Shown here piece after piece: positions 7,497-16,628 of a stretch of DNA of 64,000 nt; position 1 is the stretch's first letter, and each line of letters opens with the position of its first letter. The stretch lies in NCBI GenBank assembly GCA_038131955.1, contig JAYPQK010000002.1, positions 186,001 to 250,000 of the forward strand, written 5' to 3'. Source of the DNA: SHAN690 sp038131955 (lineage in GTDB: Bacteria > Bacteroidota > Bacteroidia > Flavobacteriales_G > Salibacteraceae). The notes beneath the pieces are model-generated. The model ran no database searches and had not been told where the DNA came from. It worked only from the letters and a program-made list of their open reading frames with translations. A program made the translations under genes and the position numbers.

Positions 7497-9470
7497 GTGA
7501 AACTCAGCGTCATCATAGTCAACTACAACGTCCGCTTCTTTCTCGAGCAAGCGGTCTCTTCTGCCCTGAAGGCATTGGAAGGAATGGATGGTGAGCTGAT
7601 CGTGGTCGATAATGCCTCGAAAGACGGCTCGGACCAAATGATGAAGGAGCGCTTTCCTGAGGTGCGATACATCTACCTGGATGAGAATGTGGGGTTTTCA
7701 CGTGGGAATAATCATGGCATTAAAGCATCTAAAGGGGAGTACGTTCTTCTGCTTAATCCGGATACCGTGGTGGCGGAGAATGCATTTGAGAAAAGCGTCG
7801 CGTTCATGGACAGTCATCCCGACGCTGGCGGACTAGGTATTCACATGATCGATGGCTCCGGAGACTTTTTACCAGAGAGTAAACGTGGCCTTCCCACTCC
7901 CCGAGCGGCATTCTACAAGATCTTCGGTCTTTCATCGCTCTTTCCCAAAAGCAAAAGCTTCGGGCAATACCACGTTGGTTTTCTGGACAAAGAAGATACT
8001 CATGAGGTAGACATCCTCAGCGGAGCCTACATGATGATGCGGCGAACGGCGCTTGACAAAGCGGGGCTGTTGGATGAAGCTTTCTTCATGTACGGAGAAG
8101 ACATCGACCTCTCCTATCGATTGGTCAAGGCTGGTTACAAGAACTATTACTACCCTGAATCACGAATCATACATTATAAAGGAGAAAGCACGAAGAAAGG
8201 CAGCGTTAACTATGTCTTCGTCTTCTACCGAGCCATGGTGATCTTCGCTAAGAAACACTTCGACAAAGGACAGGCGTCCCTGTTCGGCTTGCTGATCGAA
8301 CTTGCCATCTACTTCAGAGCTGGGTTGGCCATCTTACGTCGACTCTTCGGGGGACTTTGGCAAGCGGGAATCGATGCACTGACCGTTTTCGGCATCTTTT
8401 ATCTGGCTACCGAATGGTATGGCGAGGTGGCAGACAAGCAATTCGACCTGCCCTTCATTCTTCCCGTTCAACTTGGCTACACATTCCTGACGGTACTAGT
8501 CCTGCTCTACTCCAGCGTCTACGATCATGGGTTCCGGTTTGCTCGACTATTCAAGGGCTGGCTCATCGCAACCTTGGTTTTACTGGGATTCTACTCCATG
8601 CTTCCAGAAATCTATCGATTCTCAAGGGCCGTTCTTCTCATGGGAAGTACCGGAGGACTTATTGCCGGGCTTCTTTGGCGCACCTTGTTGCATAGTATCG
8701 CACCGAGCATTTTCCAGATCCAGCTCAAGACTCAAGCGCGATATGGCATTGTGGGTAATGAGCACTCTCTCAAAGAGATTCAGGTATTCATTCAAGGACA
8801 TAATTTGCCACACGAGCTTGTTTGCGGTGTACAGGTAGAGCAGGATTCATCCACACAGGTTGGTTTTGTTGGACAGATGGAGGACCTCCAATTGATCATC
8901 GAAGACTTTCGACTCTCCGACATCGTCTTTGACACACGAGTGATCTCAAATGGAGACATGATACGGTGGATGGAAAGGCTTGCTCCAACCGGAGTGCGAT
9001 TTAGAATGGCCGTAGGAGGTACTGATCTCTTCATCATCGGAAGTCAAGAGGCCATCGGCCCAAATGACACGGTTGCTCGTGGAGAACTTGAACGCGTGAA
9101 TGTGGCATCGATCAAGCGGATCAAGCGCACCTCTGACCTTCTGACCAATCTAGTTCTCCTGCTCTTCTCTCCTATCTTGATCTTATGGATCGATGAGAAA
9201 GGCGGATTCATCAAGAATCTATACCGCGTGGCTATCGGCAAAAGCAGCTGGGTAAGCTTCGACCCGCGAGGAGCGCATAGTGCACTCCCGCCTATGAAGC
9301 CCGGTGTGGTCTTTCCCCTGATGAACCGCATCATTCCCAACTCGGCTCATGATCAGTGCATTGCCGAAAACGTTTCCTACCTCAAAGAGTTTCACCTCTT
9401 CACCGACATCGGATTAGTGACACGACATGTGCATCTGCTGGGCAGAAACCCAATTCGGAACGAAGGCTAA
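7497..9470 (+). CDS. GT2 glycosyltransferase fused to membrane and sugar-transferase-like domains
   Basis: 657 residues starting with GTG at 7497, the first codon after the recR stop that gives the GT-A N-terminus MKLSVIIVNYNVRFFLEQAV. Residues 1-260 form a family 2 glycosyltransferase with LLLNPDTVV and an EDIDLSYRL motif. Several hydrophobic segments (about 265-400) follow, then a soluble Rossmann-like region (RYGIVGNEHSLKEI) like the nucleotide-binding part of polyprenyl-phosphate glycosyltransferases. The last part has the membrane anchor of a bacterial sugar transferase (KRTSDLLTNLVLLLFSPILIL), but the usual catalytic segment is not recognisable. Probably acts in surface polysaccharide assembly at the inner membrane. 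Confidence 0.85.
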   Translation: MKLSVIIVNYNVRFFLEQAVSSALKALEGMDGELIVVDNASKDGSDQMMKERFPEVRYIYLDENVGFSRGNNHGIKASKGEYVLLLNPDTVVAENAFEKSVAFMDSHPDAGGLGIHMIDGSGDFLPESKRGLPTPRAAFYKIFGLSSLFPKSKSFGQYHVGFLDKEDTHEVDILSGAYMMMRRTALDKAGLLDEAFFMYGEDIDLSYRLVKAGYKNYYYPESRIIHYKGESTKKGSVNYVFVFYRAMVIFAKKHFDKGQASLFGLLIELAIYFRAGLAILRRLFGGLWQAGIDALTVFGIFYLATEWYGEVADKQFDLPFILPVQLGYTFLTVLVLLYSSVYDHGFRFARLFKGWLIATLVLLGFYSMLPEIYRFSRAVLLMGSTGGLIAGLLWRTLLHSIAPSIFQIQLKTQARYGIVGNEHSLKEIQVFIQGHNLPHELVCGVQVEQDSSTQVGFVGQMEDLQLIIEDFRLSDIVFDTRVISNGDMIRWMERLAPTGVRFRMAVGGTDLFIIGSQEAIGPNDTVARGELERVNVASIKRIKRTSDLLTNLVLLLFSPILILWIDEKGGFIKNLYRVAIGKSSWVSFDPRGAHSALPPMKPGVVFPLMNRIIPNSAHDQCIAENVSYLKEFHLFTDIGLVTRHVHLLGRNPIRNEG

Positions 9471-9477
9471 ACATCCT

Positions 9478-9485
9478 TACATTTG
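9478..9485 (+). promoter_or_regulatory. Probable -7 box of the 9498 gene
   Basis: TACATTTG, a perfect TAnnTTTG match, ending 9-12 bases before the two candidate ATGs (9495 and 9498). Confidence 0.4.
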
Positions 9486-9497
9486 GGTGTTCTCATG

Positions 9498-9722
9498 ATG
9501 AAACGCCTCACATATTCGGCCCTATTCGCTCTGACACTCATCTTGATCTGCCCCAGTTGCATGGTCACCGATGGCAGCAATGCTCAGCGTAAGGACAATA
9601 AGTGCTGCGGCATTATCAAGTGCGACATGCACCGCAGAAGTGCCCGAACGAAGCACAAGCGCGCCACTACGGCACACAAAAGCCTTCGCAAGAGAGAGGC
9701 TCGAATCAAGCGTGGTTGGTAA
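9498..9722 (+). CDS. Small basic lipoprotein
   Basis: 74 residues: MKRLTYSALFALTLILICPSCMVTDG carries a lipobox (CPSC), followed by a very basic tail rich in Arg, Lys and His with a KCCGIIKC cysteine cluster. ATG 9495 is an equally close alternative start. The charge and export signal suggest an envelope protein binding something negatively charged, which is inference. It abuts the convergent mltG gene (3-base gap). No family recognised. Confidence 0.6.
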   Translation: MKRLTYSALFALTLILICPSCMVTDGSNAQRKDNKCCGIIKCDMHRRSARTKHKRATTAHKSLRKREARIKRGW

Positions 9723-9725
9723 ACC

Positions 9726-10763
9726 CTACTTGTAGATCTTTCGCTTATTCAACTCGCGCTGATAGCGCTTTGCATTGTTGATATGCTCTCTGTAGCTACT
9801 GGCAAAGTTGTGATAGCCTGAGAAGTCTTCTTTGGCGCACATGAAGATGTAGTTGTGATCCTCTGCGTTCAAGACCGCCTCGAGTGAGCTGATCTCCGGA
9901 AGCAAGATAGGTCCAGGTGGCAAGCCTGATCGCTTGTATGTATTGTAGGGCGAATCCACCTCCTTATGAATGTTCAATACGCGCTTGATAGAAAAATCCC
10001 CAATGGCATGAATCAAGGTCGGATCCGATTCAAGCCTCATCCCTTTTCGCAGTCGATTCAAGTACAATCCGGCCACGACAGGTCGCTCGTCACGATGCGC
10101 ACTCTGTTCGGCTTGTACGATCGAAGCCAAGGTTGATACTTCCGATTGTGAAAGATGCAGCGCATTCGCTTTGGCCTTACACTCATCGTTCCAAAAACGC
10201 TTGTACTCGCGGGCCATTCGCGTAATGAACTCCTCTTCCGAGGTATTCCAATAGAACTCATAGGTATTCGGAAGAAACAGCGTGAAGATCGTAGTGGTGT
10301 TGAATCCATATTGCGCACAGAATGCCGGGTCATTCAGTAAGCCAAGCAAGGCCGCACTATCGGCTTCGATATATCGCGCCACCGTGCCGGCGAGCTCCGC
10401 TTTGGTACGAACTGATCTAACAACCACTTTCACCGGGCTTTGCTCTCCGCTGCGCAGAAGATTCACCAATTGGTTATTGTTCATTCCATCAAAGAGGATG
10501 TAGCGTCCATGCTTCACCAAAGACGGGTAACTCTTTCTTTGAGCTACCCAATCAAAGGACCGTTCGTCATCGATGAACTTTTTCTCCGCTAACGAAGCGA
10601 GCACCTCATCGTATGTCCATTCACTCTGAATGAAGAATTCTACATTGGATTCAGGAAGAGAAACATTGGGTGAAAAAATGCGCTGATAAAAATCCCATGC
10701 CATGTAACCTCCGACCAAGACTACAAATAGCATGATTGTCAAGACAAAACGCTTCCAGTTCAT
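9726..10763 (-). CDS. mltG: Endolytic murein transglycosylase MltG
   Basis: 345 residues with an N-terminal membrane anchor (about 7-27) and a periplasmic YceG domain. The conserved active-site region STLASIVQAEQSA contains the candidate catalytic Glu, followed by VAGLYLNRL, LESDPTLIHAIG and YNTYKRSGLPPGPI, all hallmarks of the family. MltG cleaves nascent glycan strands and is thought to release them from the membrane. Its start overlaps the GNAT gene by 4 bases, placing it third in a dapF-GNAT-mltG operon. Confidence 0.94.
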   Translation of the reverse strand: MNWKRFVLTIMLFVVLVGGYMAWDFYQRIFSPNVSLPESNVEFFIQSEWTYDEVLASLAEKKFIDDERSFDWVAQRKSYPSLVKHGRYILFDGMNNNQLVNLLRSGEQSPVKVVVRSVRTKAELAGTVARYIEADSAALLGLLNDPAFCAQYGFNTTTIFTLFLPNTYEFYWNTSEEEFITRMAREYKRFWNDECKAKANALHLSQSEVSTLASIVQAEQSAHRDERPVVAGLYLNRLRKGMRLESDPTLIHAIGDFSIKRVLNIHKEVDSPYNTYKRSGLPPGPILLPEISSLEAVLNAEDHNYIFMCAKEDFSGYHNFASSYREHINNAKRYQRELNKRKIYK

Positions 10764-11278
10764 CTGTCAGAAAACCGTTGATACATATACTGATCGACAA
10801 AACCAGCTCCATTCCATAGCCAATCCTGCTTCACCCCTACTTTCTTGAATCCCGCAGCTTCAAAGAGATGCTGACTTGAGTCATTAGACGCCAACACTTC
10901 AGCATAGACCGAGTGAAGGTCTAGGTCTCTGTAGCAAAATTCCAGTACCAGATCGATGGCTTCATGTCCATAACCCTTGCCACGAAATTCTTGGTCGATC
11001 AATATGCCAATGCCCACCCGACGATTCTTTGGGTCTAGGTCAAACAGGTCAAGACAACCTACGACCAGCCCATCACTCCCTTCGATCATCCAACGCATTT
11101 GCTGGTCTTCATAAAGGTCCGGAGGATTAGAAACAAAGGCCTCGATCTCTTCTTGTGTATACGGAGCCACCGTATTGCTGACCAACCAATTGTTCTGGTC
11201 ATTCTCCCAACGAAAAATGAGGTCAACGTCTCGCTTCTCAGGAGTTCTCAAGCTCGCTTTTTGGCCGTTGAGAATCAT
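10760..11278 (-). CDS. GNAT-family N-acetyltransferase (RimJ/RimL type)
   Basis: 172 residues. The acetyl-CoA-binding motif is RRVGIGILIDQEFRGKGYGHEAI, with the Q/RxxGxG signature, and NDSSQHLFEAAGFKKVG is the typical C-terminal beta-bulge region. The substrate is unknown; neighbours suggest a role near cell-wall precursor metabolism, but operon position alone is weak evidence. Overlaps dapF upstream and mltG downstream by 4 bases each. Confidence 0.88.
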   Translation of the reverse strand: MILNGQKASLRTPEKRDVDLIFRWENDQNNWLVSNTVAPYTQEEIEAFVSNPPDLYEDQQMRWMIEGSDGLVVGCLDLFDLDPKNRRVGIGILIDQEFRGKGYGHEAIDLVLEFCYRDLDLHSVYAEVLASNDSSQHLFEAAGFKKVGVKQDWLWNGAGFVDQYMYQRFSDR

Positions 11279-12048
11279 AGTTCGTAATTCCCTTTGAAAA
11301 CGAAGGTTGCGGGACCGCTCTTCCAGACGTTTCGATAGTTTCCATTGACTTCTTCAAAACTCACTTCGAGATCACCCCCTTCAGCTTTCACGTTGACCGG
11401 CGAGTCTGTCCACCCCCAGTGATGAGCCGCGATGGCCGCAGCCGTCACTCCCGTACCACAAGCTAGGGTTTCATTCTCGACTCCGCGTTCGTACGTACGT
11501 ATGTACAATCGACCGTCTAACCACTCTACCGCATTCACATTCACACCCTCCTGTCGAAATCGATCGCTGTAGCGAATGGATCGACCGAAATCGACTATAT
11601 CCATGGCAGAGACTCCAGAGGTCGGTGCAACGTAATGCGGAGAACCTGTGTTTAGAAACACCGCCTGTTGATCCAAGGATTCTATGATATGGACATCACC
11701 CATTTGAAGGGATACGCCCGACATACTCAGGAGCTTGGCGTGATGTGGTCCATCCACTGCTAAAAAATGAGCTTCGCCTTGGATAACCCCAAGATCTGAA
11801 GCAAATTGAGTAATGCACCTTCCACCATTGCCACACATGGAACTCGGCCTTCCATCGCTGTTGAAATAGACCATCTCAAAGTCGTACCCATCCTTGTTTC
11901 GCAGGAGCATCAATCCGTCTGCCCCGATCCCAAAGTGACGATCACACATCTTAGCAATGAGGTCAACGTTTCCATCAGGAAACACCTCACTTCTATCATC
12001 GATGAGGATGAAATCGTTTCCGGCTCCTTCGTACTTGTAGAATTCCAT
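11275..12048 (-). CDS. dapF: Diaminopimelate epimerase
   Basis: 257 residues. Converts LL- to meso-diaminopimelate for lysine and peptidoglycan synthesis. The catalytic pair is visible: Cys72 in SSMCGNGGRC and Cys197 in NETLACGTGV. The N-terminus MEFYKYEGAGNDFILID is canonical. First gene of the dapF-GNAT-mltG operon, linking precursor supply to a murein-processing enzyme. Confidence 0.96.
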   Translation of the reverse strand: MEFYKYEGAGNDFILIDDRSEVFPDGNVDLIAKMCDRHFGIGADGLMLLRNKDGYDFEMVYFNSDGRPSSMCGNGGRCITQFASDLGVIQGEAHFLAVDGPHHAKLLSMSGVSLQMGDVHIIESLDQQAVFLNTGSPHYVAPTSGVSAMDIVDFGRSIRYSDRFRQEGVNVNAVEWLDGRLYIRTYERGVENETLACGTGVTAAAIAAHHWGWTDSPVNVKAEGGDLEVSFEEVNGNYRNVWKSGPATFVFKGNYEL

Positions 12049-12201
12049 GTCGTTGCAATATTCCGAACTTCTCGGGACTCAAGTTCCACTATGATCAAAG
12101 TTCAAAGATGGCTTAGAATTAATTAACAGCAGCACCGCAACGATAGCAAGGTATCGGCAGTTATTTTGATACACGTTTTAGAAACAATAAACAGATCAAC
12201 A

Positions 12202-13680
12202 ATGAAGACAGTAGGATACTTTTTAGCAGCAGTATTAGGGGGGGCTTTGGTTGCAGGAGGATTCATCTACAACCAAAACGAAAGATTATCGAAACTGGAG
12301 GAGATCGAGCAACTGCGAGCGGAGCATCTTGGTTCTAGTGACGACCAAGTGAGCCAAGTCTCCTATGGATTACCCGCAGAAACGGTTGACTTCACGGCAG
12401 CGGCTGAAAAGACCGTTAACTCGGTAGTACACGTCAAGACCACCTTCGAAATGGATGGTGGCTATTACACCTTCGACCCGATCCGTCACTTCTTTTTCGG
12501 AGATGGCATTTATCAAAAGCAACCTCGAATCGGCGCCGGAGCAGGTTCGGGTGTGATCATGTCGAATGACGGATACATTGTCACGAACAATCACGTGATC
12601 GACGGAGCTTCATCCGTGGAGATCGTCACCAATGACAACAAGAGCTTCAAAGCGGAGATCATCGGTCAGGATCCTTCATCGGATCTGGCTCTTTTAAAGG
12701 TTGACGCGGAAGGATTACCTAAGATCGAGTTTGGGAATTCTGACCAAGTGAAGGTTGGCGAATGGGTACTTGCGGTCGGAAACCCCTTCAACCTGGAAAG
12801 CACCGTAACCGCAGGAATCGTGAGCGCAAAAGGACGTGACATCAACATCCTGGCTAATGGACCCAATGACGCTAGTGCAGTCGAGGCCTTCATTCAAACC
12901 GATGCCGCAGTGAATCCAGGGAACAGCGGCGGCGCCTTGGTCAACAGTCGCGGGGAATTGATCGGGATCAACGCCGCGATCAAATCCAATACCGGCTCAT
13001 ACACGGGATACTCCTTCGCCATTCCGGTCAATATCGTTAGCAAAGTGGTAGAAGATTTACTGGAATACGGTGCCGTACAACGAGGCTATTTAGGTGTACG
13101 CATCATGAATGTGGATCAGAAGTTGGCTGAAAATGAGTCCTTGAATACGACTGAGGGGATCTTTGTCGCTACCACCTTAGACATGGGTGCTGCTAAGGAA
13201 GCTGGCATTGAAGCCGGAGATGTGATCACTAAGATCGCTGAGCGCAAGGTCAAGAACGTAACCGAGATGCAAGAGCAGCTCAGCCGTTACCGTCCGGCTG
13301 ACAGAATCTTGGTTACGGTTAATCGAAAAGGTGAGGAAGTAGATATTCCGTTGACTTTGCGAAATCAATTCGGTGAAGCGGAACTCACTCCTAAAAAAGA
13401 GTTGGAGATCCATGAGCGTCTGAACGCGCTAGTGGAGGAAGTAGATGGGGAACTGAAGGAACAGCTTAAGATCAGTAGCGGTGTGCAAGTGAAGGAACTC
13501 GGCCACGGAAAGCTGCGAAATGCGGGTATTTCACCTGACTTCATTATTCTCAAGGTGGATCAAGAAACCGTCAAGAACAAGGATCACTTCTACGATCTGT
13601 TGCAAAACAAAGACGGTGGAGTCCTCATCGAAGGTGTTTATCCCAACGGAAAGCTTGCCTACTATGGATTTGGTTTGTGA
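12202..13680 (+). CDS. HtrA/DegQ-type periplasmic serine protease
   Basis: 492 residues with an N-terminal membrane/signal segment (MKTVGYFLAAVLGGALVAGG). Trypsin-like protease domain with catalytic triad His131 (NNHVID), Asp161 (SSDLALLK) and Ser242 (NPGNSGGAL), then two PDZ domains (about 285-385 and 400-490). Such proteases degrade or refold misfolded envelope proteins. The frame is open from 12166, but ATG 12202 begins the signal sequence. Divergent from dapF; the 153-base gap holds both control regions. Confidence 0.93.
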   Translation: MKTVGYFLAAVLGGALVAGGFIYNQNERLSKLEEIEQLRAEHLGSSDDQVSQVSYGLPAETVDFTAAAEKTVNSVVHVKTTFEMDGGYYTFDPIRHFFFGDGIYQKQPRIGAGAGSGVIMSNDGYIVTNNHVIDGASSVEIVTNDNKSFKAEIIGQDPSSDLALLKVDAEGLPKIEFGNSDQVKVGEWVLAVGNPFNLESTVTAGIVSAKGRDINILANGPNDASAVEAFIQTDAAVNPGNSGGALVNSRGELIGINAAIKSNTGSYTGYSFAIPVNIVSKVVEDLLEYGAVQRGYLGVRIMNVDQKLAENESLNTTEGIFVATTLDMGAAKEAGIEAGDVITKIAERKVKNVTEMQEQLSRYRPADRILVTVNRKGEEVDIPLTLRNQFGEAELTPKKELEIHERLNALVEEVDGELKEQLKISSGVQVKELGHGKLRNAGISPDFIILKVDQETVKNKDHFYDLLQNKDGGVLIEGVYPNGKLAYYGFGL

Positions 13681-13750
13681 CGAAACTTTTTCGTCAAACT
13701 CACGTTTAAACTAGTATTGACGTCTATCTACTGGAGTAAATTATAAGGCG

Positions 13751-13781
13751 TTGATTGCGAAGGGAAAAAGTCGTACCTTTG
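13751..13781 (+). promoter_or_regulatory. rpoD promoter
   Basis: TTG at 13751-13753 and TACCTTTG at 13774-13781 separated by 20 bases, the textbook Bacteroidota primary-sigma promoter. The ATG of rpoD is 44 bases downstream, leaving a leader of roughly 40 bases. Confidence 0.7.
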
Positions 13782-13825
13782 CAAGTCCATTAGGCAAAGC
13801 GATAGAAAGGGGGAAATCAAACTAT

Positions 13826-14692
13826 ATGAGGCAACTAAAAATCACCAAGTCAATCACCAACCGCGACAGTCAGTCGCTGGATAAGTATTTGACTGAGATC
13901 AGCCGCGAAGAGATGATCAACGCGGAGCAAGAAGTTGAACTTGCAAAACGAATTAAGAAAGGAGACCAAAGAGCGCTTGAGAAGTTGGTTCGCGCCAACC
14001 TTCGATTCGTGGTTTCTGTTTCTAAGCAATACCAGAACCAGGGACTTACCCTCCCTGACTTGATCAACGAAGGAAACCTTGGTTTGATCAAAGCCGCTCA
14101 ACGTTTCGATGAAACGCGTGGTTTTAAGTTTATTTCTTACGCTGTTTGGTGGATTCGTCAATCCATCCTTCAAGCGATCGCAGAACAATCTCGTATCGTT
14201 CGTCTTCCATTGAACCAAGTTGGTTCTTTGAACAAGATCAATAAAGTATATGCTCAACTCGAGCAAGAGTACGAGCGTCCGCCAGTAGCAGACGAGTTGG
14301 CTTCTGCTCTCGAGATTCCGGAAGAAAAGGTTAAGGATACCATGAGTGTTTCAGGACGCCACGTATCTGTCGACGCTCCTTTGAAGGAGGACGAAGACTT
14401 CAGTCTTTTGGATTTGATCAGCAACAACGAATCTCCAAGTGCAGACGGAGACCTCATGCGCGAGTCACTTCAGCGTGAGATCGAGCGTTCATTGGAAACG
14501 TTGACCGAGCGCGAGCGCGACGTGATCCGTTTGTTCTTCGGAATTGGCATGAATCACGGTCTTACCCTCGAGGAGATCGGAGATAAGTTCGACCTCACAC
14601 GAGAGCGCGTACGCCAGATCAAAGAGAAGGCGATTCGACGACTCCGACAGAATTCGAGAAGTCGATTGCTCAAAATGTATTTGGGCGAATAA
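13826..14692 (+). CDS. rpoD: Primary RNA polymerase sigma factor RpoD/SigA
   Basis: 288 residues, the short form typical of Bacteroidota, which lack most of region 1.1. Region 1.2 (SLDKYLTEISREEMI), region 2 (RANLRFVVSVSKQYQNQGL, RGFKFISYAVWWIRQSI), region 3 and region 4 (RERDVIRLFFG, TLEEIGDKFDLTRERVRQIKEKAIRRLR) are all present. This factor reads the TTG/TAnnTTTG promoters noted across the window. The frame is open upstream to 13751, but the promoter overlaps that part, so ATG 13826 is the start. A terminator follows. Confidence 0.97.
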   Translation: MRQLKITKSITNRDSQSLDKYLTEISREEMINAEQEVELAKRIKKGDQRALEKLVRANLRFVVSVSKQYQNQGLTLPDLINEGNLGLIKAAQRFDETRGFKFISYAVWWIRQSILQAIAEQSRIVRLPLNQVGSLNKINKVYAQLEQEYERPPVADELASALEIPEEKVKDTMSVSGRHVSVDAPLKEDEDFSLLDLISNNESPSADGDLMRESLQREIERSLETLTERERDVIRLFFGIGMNHGLTLEEIGDKFDLTRERVRQIKEKAIRRLRQNSRSRLLKMYLGE

Positions 14693-14705
14693 CCTAAAAA
14701 CTTAC

Positions 14706-14733
14706 AGGCCGTGATGATCTCACGGCCTTTTTT
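14706..14733 (+). terminator. Rho-independent terminator after rpoD
   Basis: AGGCCGTGA and TCACGGCCT form a 9-bp perfect stem around a 4-5-base loop, followed by T-rich sequence. Confidence 0.88.
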
Positions 14734-14771
14734 ATTTCACATCCTCACAAACCACAAACCCATTTTCAATC

Positions 14772-16229
14772 ATGGAAGCTACGGTAGTAGACAACTATCA
14801 AAGTGATTTCAAGGCCTATCTTAACGAAGAGAAAGCCGCGGTTGAACTCCAGAGCTGCATCGGACATCTACAGTTTGACAAAGGCATCGAATTGGTGCTT
14901 TTCCGCAACCCCCTACTCGATGTCACTATTTCTGACATTGTCAACCTGCACGCCTATGCGAACGAGGTGGTGAATCGTCCGATCAATGTTCACGACACCT
15001 CATCTCTAGCCAAGGAGATGATGGAGATGGACATTGCACCGTCCAAGCTTGACATCGGACTGCTCGCTGCTGAATGGCATGCTGAAAAGACCCAGTACAC
15101 CGACATGCGTGCTTTTCTCGAGAACAAACTCAGTGGATTCACCTTGGACGAAAAACAACCAATCAACCCTAAGGACGTGGTTCTTTACGGATTTGGTCGT
15201 ATCGGTCGTTTGGCGGCTCGACTTCTTATTACCTCTGCCGGCAAGGGACAACAGCTTCGTCTTCGCGCGATCGTTGTTCGTAGCATCGACAAGGATCAAT
15301 TGCACAAGAGAGCTCACCTTCTTCGCAACGACTCTGTTCACGGACGTTTTCAGGGAACAGTTGAAGAAGACTATGAGAACATGGAACTCATCATCAATGG
15401 TCAGCGCGTTAAGTTCATTGCGGCGAAGTATCCAGAAGATATTGATTACACAGCCTATGGCATCAATGACGCTTTGGTCATCGATAACACAGGTGTATTC
15501 AAGGACAAGACAGCTCTAAGCCGTCACCTTACTTCGAAGGGAGCTTCTAAGGTGCTTTTGACCGCGCCTGGTAAAGAAGTACCCAACATCGTGTACGGTG
15601 TAAATCACAAGAGCGTAGATCTGGAGAAAGATGAGATCATCTCTGCCGCTTCTTGCACTACCAATGCGATCGTTCCTGTTCTTAAGGTGATCCATGACAG
15701 CCTTGGTGTTACAAAAGGACACATTGAAGCAGTTCACGCATATACCAACGACCAGAACTTGTTGGACAACATGCACAAGAAGACGCGTCGTGGTCGTTCT
15801 GCTGCCATCAACATGGTCATTACCGAAACGGGCGCTGGAAAGGCGGTAACCAAGGTGATTCCCGACTTGAAAGACAAATTGACGGCTAACGCGGTGCGTG
15901 TTCCGGTTCCGAACGGATCTCTCGCGATCTTGAGTTTGACGTTGGACAAGGAAACTTCAGTAGAGCACGTCGACAGTTTGTTGAAGGATGCTGCGTTGAA
16001 GGGAGATTTGGTGAATCAGATCAACTACAACATCAACGAGGAATGCGTTTCTAGCGATATCGTTGGAAACACCTGTTGCTCAGTCTATGACAGCAACGCA
16101 ACGATCGTGCACCCAGACAAGAAGAGCATCGTTCTCTATGTTTGGTACGATAACGAATTCGGTTACACGAAGCAGGTACTACGATTGGCGAAGTACATCG
16201 CTAAGGTGCGTCGCTTGATCTATTATTGA
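14772..16229 (+). CDS. gap: Glyceraldehyde-3-phosphate dehydrogenase, long bacteroidetal form
   Basis: 485 residues: an N-terminal helical extension of about 130 residues, then the Rossmann domain (VLYGFGRIGRLAARLL) and the catalytic domain with Cys295 in ASCTTNAIVPVLKVI, HAYTNDQNLLD and the C-terminal WYDNEFGYTKQV. Catalyses the oxidative phosphorylation of glyceraldehyde-3-phosphate in glycolysis or the reverse reaction. The extension is a known feature of long GAPDHs in Bacteroidota. Stands alone between two terminators. Confidence 0.95.
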   Translation: MEATVVDNYQSDFKAYLNEEKAAVELQSCIGHLQFDKGIELVLFRNPLLDVTISDIVNLHAYANEVVNRPINVHDTSSLAKEMMEMDIAPSKLDIGLLAAEWHAEKTQYTDMRAFLENKLSGFTLDEKQPINPKDVVLYGFGRIGRLAARLLITSAGKGQQLRLRAIVVRSIDKDQLHKRAHLLRNDSVHGRFQGTVEEDYENMELIINGQRVKFIAAKYPEDIDYTAYGINDALVIDNTGVFKDKTALSRHLTSKGASKVLLTAPGKEVPNIVYGVNHKSVDLEKDEIISAASCTTNAIVPVLKVIHDSLGVTKGHIEAVHAYTNDQNLLDNMHKKTRRGRSAAINMVITETGAGKAVTKVIPDLKDKLTANAVRVPVPNGSLAILSLTLDKETSVEHVDSLLKDAALKGDLVNQINYNINEECVSSDIVGNTCCSVYDSNATIVHPDKKSIVLYVWYDNEFGYTKQVLRLAKYIAKVRRLIYY

Positions 16230-16254
16230 TCGGTAGACAAACCATCACAAGATC

Positions 16255-16290
16255 AAAAGAGGGATGTTCATAATTGAATGTCCCTCTTTT
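16255..16290 (+). terminator. Rho-independent terminator after gap
   Basis: AAAAGAGGGA pairs with TCCCTCTTTT, extended by G-U pairs and TTCA/TGAA, ending in a T run. Because it covers 16278, an upstream in-frame ATG there is unlikely to be the start of the next gene. Confidence 0.85.
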
Positions 16291-16322
16291 CGTTTCTGTT
16301 GTTCTTAGATAGACCTTTACGC

Positions 16323-16628
16323 ATGCTCAAAGAACTATGGGATAGACTGCCTTGGTACCTGAAAAACAGATATGCCCAGACCTTTATTGGTTTTGCGATC
16401 TGGATGATGTTCTTTGATGAGCACAACATGATCAGTCAGGTCGAGCTACGTGCGGAGCTATACCAACTGGAGTCCGACAAAGAATACTACCAAGAAGAGA
16501 TCGTCAGTATCAAAGACGATTTGGAGGAGCTTCTAAGCGACAACGCCAAGCTTGAGAAGTTCGCCCGTGAGAAGTATTTCATGAAACGACCGGAAGAAGA
16601 GATCTTCATCTTCGTAGCCGAGGATTGA
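16323..16628 (+). CDS. DivIC/FtsB-like septum formation protein
   Basis: 101 residues from ATG 16323: a short cytoplasmic segment, one membrane helix (about 19-37, FIGFAIWMMFF), then a coiled coil (about 43-82) and a conserved-looking end LEKFAREKYFMKRPEEEIFIF, the pattern of the FtsB/DivIC divisome family. It would bridge FtsQ-like and FtsL-like partners at the septum. ATG 16278 in frame is disfavoured because it lies within the preceding terminator. Confidence 0.85.
   Translation: MLKELWDRLPWYLKNRYAQTFIGFAIWMMFFDEHNMISQVELRAELYQLESDKEYYQEEIVSIKDDLEELLSDNAKLEKFAREKYFMKRPEEEIFIFVAED

Noticed and set aside
16278..16322. Longer start for the DivIC/FtsB-like gene at ATG 16278
   Set aside because: This segment overlaps the terminator of gap (16255-16290); the ATG at 16323 gives a normal-length protein.
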